Source of the DNA: JAFKKS01 sp039808325
GTDB taxonomy: Bacteria; Pseudomonadota; Alphaproteobacteria; Rhizobiales; Xanthobacteraceae
Direction: 5' to 3'
Length of the DNA: 35,828 nucleotides
Assembly: GCA_039808325.1 (NCBI GenBank)
Contig: JBDHSU010000025.1
Coordinates: 1 to 35,828 of the forward strand
Part shown: positions 1 through 8,125 of the stretch, piece after piece
Position numbering within the stretch: the stretch's first letter is position 1
Layout: each line of letters begins with the position of its first letter
Translations under genes and position numbers: made by a program
Notes under the pieces: model-generated
Seen by the model: the letters and a program-made list of their open reading frames with translations, nothing else
What the model was told of the DNA's origin: nothing
Database searches by the model: none

Positions 1-1
1 G

Positions 2-82
2 CCTCACGCAGGCATCGGTGATAACGTCCCCATCAGCCGCCTCGGCCTACACGAGGACAACCTGTTGAGGCTCCACATCTAG
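2..82 (+). CDS. Possible C-terminal end of a truncated gene
   Basis: An open frame runs in from the left edge and stops at TAG 80-82, giving 26 codons that end in LGLHEDNLLRLHI. About four fifths of its third codon positions are G or C, as in the real genes nearby, and its stop overlaps the convergent hpnN stop by a few bases, a tight arrangement common for real gene pairs. I do not recognise the family. A frame this short can be open by chance in GC-rich DNA, so this is only a possible gene end. Confidence 0.3.
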   Translation, partial: PHAGIGDNVPISRLGLHEDNLLRLHI

Positions 83-2670
83 CCGTCGTTCGTCTCGCGC
101 GGCGGGCCCATCAAGACCGGCTGGAACAGCACCGCGGCGGCGAGCGTGGTGACGAGAGACAAGGCCAGCAGCTTGCCCATGCTCGACGTTCCCGGATGGC
201 TCGAGAGCCAGAGGCTGCCGAACGCGGTCGCGGTCGCCATGGCGCTGTAGAACACCGCCCGCGTGAGCGGTGATTGCAGAAGCTGCGTCTGTCCCGAGCG
301 CCACGCCATGATGTAGTAGATCTTGAAGGCGACGCCGATGCCGAGCAGCAGCGGCAGCGCGATGATGTTCGCGAAGTTCAGCTTGAGGCCGATCAGCACG
401 CAGATTTCGAGCGTGACCACGCCCGCGAGGAGAAGCGGGATCAGCGTCAGCAGCACGTCGCCGACGCGGCGCAGCGCGATCCAGAGCAGGATCGAGATCG
501 AGATCAGCGCCCACGCTCCCGCGTGAACGAACGCCCGCACCATCATGTCGCCCGACTCGAGGATGGAGATCGGGCCGCCCGTCGCCTGCGGCGCCACCTT
601 GAGAACCGCGCCGGCGAACTTGCGCACCGTGTCGTTGTCGTTGGGATCGCCCTTCGGCAAAGCTTGCACCCGCGCGCGGCCATCCTGCGTCATCCATTCG
701 CTGACGATCGACGGCGGGAGATTCTGCTCGGTGACTTCCCCGGCCTGTAGCCAGTTCTTCACCCGGTCGAGGTCGAATTTCAGCGGGTCGGTCAGGACGA
801 ACTCCGCCTTCTTGCGCGTGGCTTCGGGGCCTTCCGCCAACTTGCCGACCACGGCGGCGAGCCGTTTCACCGCGTCGGCGCCGCGTCCCGGATGCTTCTC
901 CGCCGCCTTGAGCATCTCATCCTGCGATTCCTTGAGCGCGGCGACGTTCTCGGCGTCGGTGGGTGGTTTTTCGCTCGCCTCCTGGAAGTCGGGCTCGAGG
1001 GTCTTGCCGAGGTTGCGGATCAATTCGAGCTTCGCGGCCTGGTCTTGCGGCACGAAGGTTTCGAGCGTTGAAACGCGCGACACCTCAGGCAGCTTGGCGA
1101 GCTTCGCGGCGATCTCCTTCGCCGCCGCGACATTCGGCGCGAGCACTTCGACCGAGCTCGCGCCCGTCTGCGGGTCCTTGCGCAGGTCGAGATAAGTCGC
1201 GACGGACTCGACCTTCGGGCTGCGCAGGTTCATCGGGTTGAAGTCGAACTCGACGAAATAGAGCAGCGGGGAGAGGAGAATGACCGTCGCCAGCGTTCCG
1301 ACCAGAACCGGAATGCGGTGACGCTCCATGAAGCGGTCGACGGGGGCCAGCGCCTTGTAGCCCAGCGGTTCCTTCTCTCCCGGCGTGTTGAATATCGTCA
1401 GCAGGGCCGGCAGCACCGTGACGCTGGCGAGAAAGGCGATGATCATGCCGACGCCGGCGATCTGCCCGAGTTCGGAGACACCGCGATAGTCGGTCGGAAG
1501 AAAAGAGAGGAAGCCCGCCGCCGTCGCGAGCGCGGCGAGCGTCAGCGGCCTGCCGGCGTTCGCCGCCGCGTTGGAGAGCGCTTGGCGCAGGTCATCGACC
1601 TCGTAGCGTTCGGCTCGATAGCGGACGCTGAACTGAATCGCGAAGTCGACGCCGATGCCGACGAACAGAACCGCGAAGGCGATCGAGATGAGGTTGAGCG
1701 CGCCGACCATCATCAGGCCGACCGCGGCGGTCAACGCAAGGCCGACCGTGACGGTGATCGCGACCGCGATAATGATGCGGCCCGATTTCAGCGCCAGCCA
1801 AAGGATCGCGAGCACGATCAGGACGGTGGCGACATGGTTGACCAGCGCGCCCTGCTTCACCGTGGCGAATTCCTCGTCGGCGATCGGGATCGGGCCGGTG
1901 AGGCGCACACGCGCATTATAGAGCGAACCGATGTCGAGGTCCGCGGCGGCTTTGCGGATCGCATCCGAAGCTTGCTTTCCTGGCTCCAGCTCATCGAAAT
2001 TGAGCTTCGGATTGATCTCGATGAAACGGCGCAGGTCCGACGGCGGCGACTCCTTGCCGCTCAGGAGATCCTGCCAGGAGAACGAGGCCGGTTGCCCCGC
2101 CACGACCTTCTCGAGCACGGTCGAGAACTTGGAGAGCGGGTTGGCGAGGTCATCGAACGGGACGCGGCCGGAATTGGCGCCGGCGAGGATCACCGACAGG
2201 GCCTGCGTCATGCCGCGCAGGCTCGGGTCGGAGTAGAGCACCTGGATCAGCGGCTCCGCTTGATCGAGCCCGTCGGTGGCGCGCTTGACCTCGTCGGTCG
2301 GCATGAAGAGCAGCCCGTTCTTCTTGAAGAACGGATCGTCCGCCAGTTCCCGCACGGTCGGGAACAGCGCGGGGTTGGCGCGGAGCTTCGCCACCAGCGC
2401 GCCGCTGGCGCGGGAGGCGTATTCCGGCGTCGGCGCGTCGACCACGGCGAGGATCGATTCCATCCGCTTGGGGAACGCGCGCTCGAAGGCGAGCTCGCGC
2501 TTGCGCCAGTCGAGATTGGGCGAAATCAACTGACCGATATCGGTCGTGATGGCGAAGTTGTGCGCCGTGTAGAGGCCCGACAGCACCGCAAGAATCGCGG
2601 CGATCGCGAGGGTCAACCAGGGATGCGCCGTGCATCGATTGACCAGCGCCGTGATCGTCGTCTTAAGCAT
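79..2670 (-). CDS. hpnN: Hopanoid transporter HpnN (RND/MMPL superfamily)
   Basis: The 863-residue inner-membrane protein has the layout of the RND superfamily. There is one N-terminal membrane helix (about 18-37), a large periplasmic domain, a helix bundle (about 275-430), a second periplasmic domain (about 480-715) and a final helix bundle (about 720-855). HpnN family members move hopanoids from the inner to the outer membrane, and the sequence and length fit that family rather than drug-efflux RND pumps, which are longer and work with an adaptor protein. The stretch around residue 340 (FVGIGVDFAIQFSVRYRAE) is the conserved GxxxD region of RND helix 4. The gene lies 246 bp downstream of ggt on the same strand. 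No other hopanoid gene is visible in the window. The start ATG (2668-2670) has only a weak ribosome binding site. Confidence 0.9.
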   Translation of the reverse strand: MLKTTITALVNRCTAHPWLTLAIAAILAVLSGLYTAHNFAITTDIGQLISPNLDWRKRELAFERAFPKRMESILAVVDAPTPEYASRASGALVAKLRANPALFPTVRELADDPFFKKNGLLFMPTDEVKRATDGLDQAEPLIQVLYSDPSLRGMTQALSVILAGANSGRVPFDDLANPLSKFSTVLEKVVAGQPASFSWQDLLSGKESPPSDLRRFIEINPKLNFDELEPGKQASDAIRKAAADLDIGSLYNARVRLTGPIPIADEEFATVKQGALVNHVATVLIVLAILWLALKSGRIIIAVAITVTVGLALTAAVGLMMVGALNLISIAFAVLFVGIGVDFAIQFSVRYRAERYEVDDLRQALSNAAANAGRPLTLAALATAAGFLSFLPTDYRGVSELGQIAGVGMIIAFLASVTVLPALLTIFNTPGEKEPLGYKALAPVDRFMERHRIPVLVGTLATVILLSPLLYFVEFDFNPMNLRSPKVESVATYLDLRKDPQTGASSVEVLAPNVAAAKEIAAKLAKLPEVSRVSTLETFVPQDQAAKLELIRNLGKTLEPDFQEASEKPPTDAENVAALKESQDEMLKAAEKHPGRGADAVKRLAAVVGKLAEGPEATRKKAEFVLTDPLKFDLDRVKNWLQAGEVTEQNLPPSIVSEWMTQDGRARVQALPKGDPNDNDTVRKFAGAVLKVAPQATGGPISILESGDMMVRAFVHAGAWALISISILLWIALRRVGDVLLTLIPLLLAGVVTLEICVLIGLKLNFANIIALPLLLGIGVAFKIYYIMAWRSGQTQLLQSPLTRAVFYSAMATATAFGSLWLSSHPGTSSMGKLLALSLVTTLAAAVLFQPVLMGPPRETNDG

Positions 2671-2916
2671 TCCAGGAGATTCCGTTGTCCGTGTGGGCGA
2701 TGCAGCGAAGGTGATCCGCTGTGCAACCGGCGCCGGCCTCTCAGGCCTAGCCGGCGGCGGCGGTCTTGTAGCGCGGCATGCAATTTCCCTGGCCGGTACT
2801 TGGTGGTACCCGGTTCGCGTGCGAGCCGATCAGGGTTAGGCGACTTTTCCCACAAGCGGGCGGTCTAAGTCCATGCGTCAAACGTATTTTCTTAGGTTTC
2901 GCCGCGCACGATTATG
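2671..2916 (-). other. Intergenic region upstream of hpnN
   Basis: This 246-bp gap separates ggt from hpnN, both on the minus strand. It holds an imperfect hairpin near 2791-2814 (GGTAC / GTACC arms). A minus-strand TTGACA hexamer at 2915-2920 overlaps the ggt stop codon, but no convincing -10 box follows it. I see no small gene here. The hpnN promoter is probably in this gap but cannot be placed. Confidence 0.4.
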
Positions 2917-4761
2917 TCAATAGCCCGCCGCCAGCGTCCCCCGCTGGCGGGTGTCCGAGGCTCCGGTAAGCCCTTGTGGAATCTTGAGAATCGAGTTGGC
3001 GGAACCGGAGGTGTTGCCGATTTTCACGGCGTGGCCGCGCGCCGTCAAAAGGCGCAGGGTGTCCGGCGACAGGCCATGCTCCGCCGCCACCACGTCCGGC
3101 AGCCACTGGTGATGGATGCGCGGCGCCACGACCGCCTCGGCGATATTCATGTCGTGGTCGATAACATTGAGGATCACCTGCAGCACCGTGGTGATGATGC
3201 GGCTGCCGCCGGGCGAGCCGGTCACCAGGAAGACCTGGCCGTCCCTGGTCAGGATCGTCGGGCTCATGGAGGAGAGCGGCCGCTTGTTCGGCCCCGGCGC
3301 GTTGGCGTCGCCGCCGACGAGGCCATAGGCGTTGGGCACGCCGGCCTTCGCGGCGAAGTCGTCGAGCTCGTTGTTGAGGATGACGCCGGTGCCGTCGGCG
3401 ACGAGGCCGAGGCCGTAGCTGAAGTTGAGCGTGTAGGTGTTGGCGACGGCGTTGCCTTGCGCGTCGACGACGGAGAAGTGCGTCGTCTGGTCGCCTTCGT
3501 GCGAGAGGAATCGGCCGGGCCGGATTTCCTGCGCCGGCCGCGCGCGCTGTCGGTCGATCGTCGCGCGCAGCTTCTCGGCATAAGGCTTGGCGATCAGCCC
3601 GCCGACCGGCACCTGCACGAAATCCGGGTCGCCGAGGAATTCCGCGCGGTCGGCGTAAGCGAGCTTCATCGCCTCGATCATCAGGTGGAGCGTGTCGGCG
3701 GACTCCGCGCCGCTCGCGCGCAGGTCGAAGCCTTCGAGGATATTGAGGATCTCGACGAGATGCACGCCGCCCGACGACGGCGGCGGCATCGCATAGACAT
3801 CGTAGCCGCGATAGGTGCCGTGCACGACGCCGCGCTCCTTGGCGGCGTAATGCGCGAGATCCTCCGCCGTCATGCGCCCGCCGGCGGCCTGCACGCTCGC
3901 CGCGATCTTCGCCGCGAGCGGTCCGTCGTAAAAAGCGCGCGGGCCTTGCTGCGCAATGCTTTCGAGCGTTTGCGCGAGATCGCTCTGCACGAGGCGATCG
4001 CCGCTGTCGAAGGCTGCGCCGTCCGGCTTGTAGAAGATGCGCGCGGACGCCGGCCAGCGCGCTATGCGGGCGCGGCCGCGTGCAAGCGATTCGGCAAGAT
4101 CGTCGTCGACGGCGAAGCCCTCGCGCGCGAGCTTCAGCGCCGGCGCGATCAGTTGCGCGAGCGTGAGCTTTCCCGAGCCGTACTTCCGGTGCGCCAGCGA
4201 AAGTCCCATCACGGTGCCGGGGACGCCGACGGCAAGACCGCCGTCGCGTGACTTTTTCGGATCGGCATTGCCGCTGGCGTCAAGGAAGACGTCGCGCGTT
4301 GTCGCCGCCGGCGCCGTCTCGCGGTAGTCGATCGCAACGGTGCGGTTGCCCTCGGCGAGGTGCACGAGCATGAAGCCGCCACCGCCGAGATTGCCCGCGC
4401 GCGGCAGCGTCACCGCGAGCGCGAAGCCGACCGCGACCGCCGCGTCGACGGCGTTGCCGCCGGCCTTGAGGATCTCGACGCCGATCCGCGTCGCCTGCGC
4501 CTCCTGGCTTGCGACCATCCCGTGTTTGGCGAAGACAGGCAGCACCCGTGCCGCATCGGAGAAGATGGGGGGCGGGGTCCGCGTCGCGTCCTGGGCAATT
4601 GCGGGAGACGGGAGACTGAGAAGAGCGGCAAGGAACAGCGCGACTCCCGTCCCCCCGCGCGGCGCTGGGGAGGGTAAAAAGCGCGGCAATGCATGGCCGC
4701 AAACGCACGCACGGGTGGCTATGTGTGCCATTAATCTTGTAAGCGTTGCGCGCATCGCCAT
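2917..4761 (-). CDS. ggt: Gamma-glutamyltranspeptidase (glutathione hydrolase)
   Basis: This 614-residue Ntn-hydrolase precursor would be exported and would cleave itself into two subunits. It hydrolyses or transfers the gamma-glutamyl group of glutathione and related compounds. The nucleophile is the first Thr of a TTHFSVVD motif at about residue 426, so the small subunit would be about 189 residues, the normal size. The substrate-pocket motif GSPGGSRI and the large-subunit motifs NAVDAAVAVGFAL and GNLGGGGFML are intact. The secretion signal has its hydrophobic core at about residues 39-55 and ends near AIA-QDA. It is preceded by an unusual stretch of about 38 residues, part of which is encoded by an interspersed repeat (4643-4680). 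The chosen ATG has GGTGA five bases upstream; ATGs at 4755 and 4731 are alternatives. The gene is divergent from lemA with only 36 bp between the starts. Confidence 0.92.
   Translation of the reverse strand: MAMRATLTRLMAHIATRACVCGHALPRFLPSPAPRGGTGVALFLAALLSLPSPAIAQDATRTPPPIFSDAARVLPVFAKHGMVASQEAQATRIGVEILKAGGNAVDAAVAVGFALAVTLPRAGNLGGGGFMLVHLAEGNRTVAIDYRETAPAATTRDVFLDASGNADPKKSRDGGLAVGVPGTVMGLSLAHRKYGSGKLTLAQLIAPALKLAREGFAVDDDLAESLARGRARIARWPASARIFYKPDGAAFDSGDRLVQSDLAQTLESIAQQGPRAFYDGPLAAKIAASVQAAGGRMTAEDLAHYAAKERGVVHGTYRGYDVYAMPPPSSGGVHLVEILNILEGFDLRASGAESADTLHLMIEAMKLAYADRAEFLGDPDFVQVPVGGLIAKPYAEKLRATIDRQRARPAQEIRPGRFLSHEGDQTTHFSVVDAQGNAVANTYTLNFSYGLGLVADGTGVILNNELDDFAAKAGVPNAYGLVGGDANAPGPNKRPLSSMSPTILTRDGQVFLVTGSPGGSRIITTVLQVILNVIDHDMNIAEAVVAPRIHHQWLPDVVAAEHGLSPDTLRLLTARGHAVKIGNTSGSANSILKIPQGLTGASDTRQRGTLAAGY
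4643..4680. repeat. Interspersed C/G-rich palindromic repeat (family E) inside ggt
   Basis: A run of C followed by a run of G (CTCCCGTCCCCCC, then GGGGAGGGT) lies in the 5' coding part of ggt. It resembles the intergenic element at 18097-18126, which has the same flanks (CGAC before, GGGGAGGGT after). In the ggt frame it encodes the PSPAPRGG segment ahead of the signal peptide core. The similarity is short and could be chance, but the position in an unusually long N-terminus supports an insertion. Confidence 0.45.
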
Positions 4762-4797
4762 TTACGTCACCGCGTTCGGCAATCTTGGGAGGCCTTC

Positions 4798-5397
4798 ATG
4801 TCCGCTTCGCTCGTCCGGCTCCGCATTCCGCTCTTGGTCGTCGCGCTCGGCCTGCTCGTCGCGGGCTGTGGCATCAACAATATCCCAACCCTGGAGGAGC
4901 AGGCCAAGGCCAAGTGGTCGGACGTCAATAACCAATACCAGCGGCGCGCCGACTTGATCCCCAATCTCGTCGAAACCGTGAAGGGCTATGCGGCGCAGGA
5001 GCGCAACACGCTCGAAGCGGTGGTCAACGCCCGCGCCAAGGCGACATCGATCCAGGTGACGCCGGACATCGTCAACGATCCGGCGAAGTTCAAGCAGTTC
5101 CAGGACGCGCAGCAACAGCTTTCCGGCGCGCTCGGCCGGCTGATCGCCACCGTCGAGAACTATCCCGACCTGAAGTCGAACCAGAACTTCCTGGCGCTGC
5201 AGTCGCAACTCGAGGGCACCGAGAACCGCATCTCCGTCGCGCGGCGCGACTACATCGAGGCGGTGCGCGCCTACAACACCGAGATGCGCACCTTCCCCGG
5301 AATCTTATGGGCGAAGACGCTTTACGCCTCGCATAAGCCGATGGAGACGTTCACGGCGTCGGAGGGCGCGGAGAAACCGCCGGCGGTGAAATTCTAG
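4798..5397 (+). CDS. lemA: LemA family lipoprotein
   Basis: The 199-residue protein belongs to the LemA family, mostly helical proteins anchored at the membrane whose biochemical role is poorly defined. The N-terminus is a hydrophobic signal ending in a lipobox LVAGC with Cys24, so it is predicted to be a lipoprotein. The family core is visible as the WSDVNNQYQRRADLIPNLVETVKGY segment (about residues 40-64) and the later SRYNTEMRTFPG-like helix (ARRDYIEAVRAYNTEMRTFPG). A strong site, GGGAGG, lies just before the ATG. It heads a plus-strand group with two TPM-domain genes, an arrangement often seen for LemA, but a repeat of 94 bp lies between it and the first TPM gene. Confidence 0.9.
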   Translation: MSASLVRLRIPLLVVALGLLVAGCGINNIPTLEEQAKAKWSDVNNQYQRRADLIPNLVETVKGYAAQERNTLEAVVNARAKATSIQVTPDIVNDPAKFKQFQDAQQQLSGALGRLIATVENYPDLKSNQNFLALQSQLEGTENRISVARRDYIEAVRAYNTEMRTFPGILWAKTLYASHKPMETFTASEGAEKPPAVKF

Positions 5398-5411
5398 GAC
5401 GTCAACTGCGC

Positions 5412-5505
5412 TGTCATGCCCGCGAAAGCGGGCATCCAGCGCGCCGTGTCCTTGCGACCCGGAAACGGCAGTGAGGACTGGGTCCCCGCCTTCGCGGGGA
5501 CGACA
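5412..5505 (+). repeat. 94-bp interspersed repeat, family A copy 1
   Basis: The element begins with a perfect hairpin (8-bp arms, GAAA loop, 5416-5435) and ends with a second perfect hairpin (8-bp arms, CTTC loop, 5482-5501). The outer bases are TGTC and GACA. An inverted copy of the same length lies at 31473-31566 with the same two terminal hairpins and a different centre. The copy sits in the lemA-TPM gap, where its hairpins could attenuate or stabilise the transcript. Confidence 0.85.
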
Positions 5506-5531
5506 CCCAAGGGAATACGCGCGAGGCTGTC

Positions 5532-6323
5532 TTGAAGGTTCGCCGATTCTATCCGCTCACCTGTCTCATCGTCGTCGCGCTGTTCTGCGCGACGACGCTC
5601 GCATATGCGCTGACCTTTCCGCCGCTGACCGGCCGCGTCGTCGACGAGGCCGGCATTCTCGACGCGGCGACGACGCAGTCGCTCACCAGCAAGCTCGCGG
5701 CGATGGAGGCGAAGAGCGGCGACCAGCTCGTCGTCGTCACGCTGAAATCGTTGCAGGGCACGTCGATCGAAGACTACGGCTACCAGCTCGGCCGCTCCTG
5801 GGGCATCGGGCAGAAGGGCGTCAACAACGGCGCGCTGCTGATCGTCGCGCCGACCGAACGCAAGGTGCGCATCGAGGTCGGCTACGGGCTCGAGGGCGCG
5901 CTGACCGACGCCGTCTCGAAGTTCATCATCGAGAACGCGATCCTGCCGCGCTTCCGTGCCGGCGATTTCGCGGGCGGCATCACGCGCGGCGCCGACGACA
6001 TCATCCAGGTGATGTCGGGCGATGCCGAGGAGTTCAAGCGGCGCGCCGCGCAGCGCCCCGACGATGCGCCGCCGTCGATCGATCTCGGCACGTTGATTTT
6101 GCTCGGGATCGTCATCTTCATCATCTTCATGTCGATCCGCGGCGGCGGTTCCGGCGGCTTCGGCCCCGGCGGACGTCGGCGGCGCGGCTATAACGGCCCG
6201 ATCTTCATTCCCTCCGGCGGCTCGTGGTCGTCGGGCTCGTCGGGCGGATTCGGCGGTGGTGGCGGCGGCTTCTCCGGCGGCGGCGGATCGTTCGGCGGCG
6301 GCGGCTCATCGGGGAGTTGGTGA
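5532..6323 (+). CDS. TPM-domain membrane protein with Gly-rich tail
   Basis: The 263-residue protein has a signal peptide (about 1-26, ending near AYA), then a TPM domain (about 30-175; motifs LTGRVVDEAGILD and GNNGALLIVAPTERKVRIEVGYGLEG-like, here VNNGALLIVAPTERKVRIE), a membrane helix (about 183-203) and a tail of Gly and Ser ending in SSGSW. Proteins of this type (E. coli YgcG, plant TLP18.3 relatives) are membrane-bound. TPM domains have been linked to phosphatase activity and photosystem II repair, but the bacterial role is unsettled. The best start is TTG at 5532, with GAGG five bases upstream; no ATG fits upstream of the signal peptide. The stop is one base before the next gene's ATG, so the two TPM genes are surely co-transcribed. 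Confidence 0.88.
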   Translation: MKVRRFYPLTCLIVVALFCATTLAYALTFPPLTGRVVDEAGILDAATTQSLTSKLAAMEAKSGDQLVVVTLKSLQGTSIEDYGYQLGRSWGIGQKGVNNGALLIVAPTERKVRIEVGYGLEGALTDAVSKFIIENAILPRFRAGDFAGGITRGADDIIQVMSGDAEEFKRRAAQRPDDAPPSIDLGTLILLGIVIFIIFMSIRGGGSGGFGPGGRRRRGYNGPIFIPSGGSWSSGSSGGFGGGGGGFSGGGGSFGGGGSSGSW

Positions 6324-6324
6324 G

Positions 6325-6936
6325 ATGCGATTGAGCGATGCCGACCGCGCGCGCGTCATCGCCGCCATCCGCGAGGCGGAGGCGCAGACGTCCGGCGAAA
6401 TCTTCTGCGTGACGACGCCGGCGTCCGGCGGCTACCGCACGGTGCCGTTCGCCTGGGCCGCGCTCGTCGCGCTCGTCGTGCCGCTGCCGCTCATTCACTT
6501 CACGCTCTGGCCGGCCTCGGTGATCTATGCGCTGCAACTCGCCGCCTTCCTCGCCGCGATCGCTCTGTTCTGGCAGCCGGGCATCCGCTACCGGCTGGTG
6601 TTCCCGCGCACCAAGCGCGAGCGCGCGCATGGCGAGGCGGTGCGCCAGTTCCTGGCACATGGGTTGCAGCACACGGAGAGACGCACCGGCGTGCTGCTCT
6701 TCGTGTCCGAGGCGGAGCGCTATGTCGAAATCCTCGCCGACGCGGGCATCGCGCAGAAGGTCCCGCGCGAAACCTGGGAGGCGGCGGTGACGGCGCTGAC
6801 CCGCGAGATCAAGGCGGGCCGCCCCGCGGACGGCTTCGTCGCGGCGATCGGGTTATGTGCCAAAGTGCTGGCTGAACATTTCCCGCCTGGCGCGATCAAT
6901 CGCGACGAGTTGCCGAACGCCATCGTGGAGCTCTGA
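6325..6936 (+). CDS. Second TPM-domain membrane protein
   Basis: This 203-residue protein starts with a short TPM-like N-terminus (LSDADRARVIAAIREAEAQTSGEIFCV). Two membrane helices follow (about 43-60 and 66-84), and then the rest of the TPM domain (TGVLLFVSEAERYVEILADAGIAQKV). There is no signal peptide. The start ATG lies one base after the stop of the first TPM gene and has GGGGAG upstream, so translation is probably coupled. LemA plus two TPM proteins would form a small membrane module; a joint role is inferred only from gene order. An open frame extends further upstream, but that part is read from the preceding gene's Gly-rich tail. Confidence 0.85.
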   Translation: MRLSDADRARVIAAIREAEAQTSGEIFCVTTPASGGYRTVPFAWAALVALVVPLPLIHFTLWPASVIYALQLAAFLAAIALFWQPGIRYRLVFPRTKRERAHGEAVRQFLAHGLQHTERRTGVLLFVSEAERYVEILADAGIAQKVPRETWEAAVTALTREIKAGRPADGFVAAIGLCAKVLAEHFPPGAINRDELPNAIVEL

Positions 6937-6949
6937 GATCGGCGCGCTC

Positions 6950-7074
6950 GTCAGTCCGGCCGAGCCCGGAGGGCGAGAGCCGGCATCCATGTCCCCAGTC
7001 TTCATTGGTAAAATCCGGGCTCAGAGATTATGGATTCCGGGTTCGCGGGCTTGGCGCCCGTGCCCCGGAACGAC
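6950..7074. repeat. Interspersed repeat, family C copy 1
   Basis: The element is about 125 bp with imperfect inverted ends (GTCAGTCCGG at left, CCGGAACGAC at right) and an internal segment ATTATGGATTCC shared with copy 3 (20180-20301). It fills most of the gap before the alpha/beta hydrolase. An in-frame ATG at 7030 lies inside it and is therefore unlikely to be the hydrolase start. Confidence 0.6.
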
Positions 7075-7086
7075 AGGGATTGGACG

Positions 7087-7956
7087 ATGGCCCGAGACAA
7101 GATGCTTCCGCTGCGCACGCCGAAGCTGGAGCATCTGCCCATCCGGCCGCTCGCCGTCACCGCGCCGGACGGCCTGAATATCGCCGCGTTCGAATGGGGC
7201 AATCCGGCGGGGCCGGAGATCGTCTTCATCCACGGCTTCTCGCAGTGCCATCTCTCCTGGCGCCGGCAGATGTACGATCCGGCGCTGACGGAAAGCTTCC
7301 GCATGGTCGCTTACGACCTGCGCGGCCACGGCTCCTCCGGCCAGCCCACCGATCATGCGCGCTATCGCGACGAGGCGATCTGGGCCGACGACCTGAAGGC
7401 GGTGATGGACGCGGCGGGCCTGAAGCGCCCGGCGCTCGTCGCCTGGTCCTATGGCGGGCGCGTCGTCGGCGACTATGTCCGCCGCCATGGGCAGGAGCGC
7501 ATCGCGGCGGTGAACTACGTCGCGGCGATGACGAAGAGCGATCGCCGTTTCGTCGGTCCGGAGCTGAAGCAGACCATGGCGATGGCGTCGGACGACCTCG
7601 TCACCAACATCCGCGCCGCGCGCAAGTTCGTGCACGCCTGCTTCGCCGGGCGGCCGGGCGGCGAAGACATGGACACGATCCTCTCCTACACCATGGCGGT
7701 GCCGGCGAAGGTGCGTGCCGCCGTGCTCGACCGCACGCGCGACACCGGCGAGACGCTGAAGGAACTGCGCATGCCGGTGCTCATCACCCACGGCACCATG
7801 GACCGCATGATCGCGCCGGCGGCGGCGACGATCACGGCCGAGCTCGTGCCGGGCGCGACGATCTCCTGGTACGATTCGGTCGGCCACTCGCCGTTCTGGG
7901 AGGACGCCCCGCGCTTCGGGCGCGAGCTCGCGGATTTCGTGCGCGGCGCTCAGTAA
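7087..7956 (+). CDS. Alpha/beta hydrolase
   Basis: The 289-residue soluble protein has an intact alpha/beta-hydrolase fold signature. The oxyanion-hole motif is FIHGF (about 47-51). The nucleophile elbow is AWSYGG with Ser121, a variant of GxSxG with Ala in the first position. The acid is probably the Asp in THGTMDRM, and the catalytic His is in VGHSPF near the C-terminus. No signal peptide is present. The substrate cannot be predicted; esterases, haloperoxidase-like and C-C hydrolases share this pattern. I chose ATG 7087, because the upstream ATG at 7030 falls in an interspersed repeat and its 19 extra residues look non-conserved. Confidence 0.85.
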   Translation: MARDKMLPLRTPKLEHLPIRPLAVTAPDGLNIAAFEWGNPAGPEIVFIHGFSQCHLSWRRQMYDPALTESFRMVAYDLRGHGSSGQPTDHARYRDEAIWADDLKAVMDAAGLKRPALVAWSYGGRVVGDYVRRHGQERIAAVNYVAAMTKSDRRFVGPELKQTMAMASDDLVTNIRAARKFVHACFAGRPGGEDMDTILSYTMAVPAKVRAAVLDRTRDTGETLKELRMPVLITHGTMDRMIAPAAATITAELVPGATISWYDSVGHSPFWEDAPRFGRELADFVRGAQ

Positions 7957-7963
7957 CGCGGCT

Positions 7964-8078
7964 GTCATCCCGGCCGAGCGAAGCGAGAGCCGGGACCCGG
8001 ACTCGTCAACGTTTGTGATTGACAATCAAGGGTGAGTATCCGGATCCCGGATCGCGCTTTCGGCGCGTCCGGGATGAC
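7964..8078. repeat. Interspersed repeat, family C copy 2
   Basis: The element is about 115 bp, bounded by perfect 10-bp inverted ends (GTCATCCCGG at 7964-7973 and CCGGGATGAC at 8069-8078). It contains inner palindromes such as CCGGATCCCGG. It lies between the convergent hydrolase and Bug genes, where its hairpins could terminate transcription from both sides. Confidence 0.75.
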
Positions 8079-8125
8079 GATGGGAGGGTTTGCTTTTCGC
8101 CGTTGCTTTCCGGGTTGTGCTTGGC

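Noticed and set aside
1318..2868. Open frame of about 500 codons antisense to hpnN
   Set aside because: It has very high Arg, Asp and Glu content and no known motif; it is a shadow of the RND gene.
2915..2920. Minus-strand TTGACA as the -35 box of hpnN
   Set aside because: A perfect -35 hexamer, but no good -10 box at the correct distance, and it overlaps the ggt stop.
6215..6320. Gly/Ser codon-rich run as a DNA repeat array
   Set aside because: It is the coding sequence of the Gly-rich tail typical of TPM proteins and not an independent repeat.
7030..7086. Upstream ATG as the start of the alpha/beta hydrolase
   Set aside because: It lies in a family C interspersed repeat and adds residues that do not fit the family. 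ATG 7087 fits.
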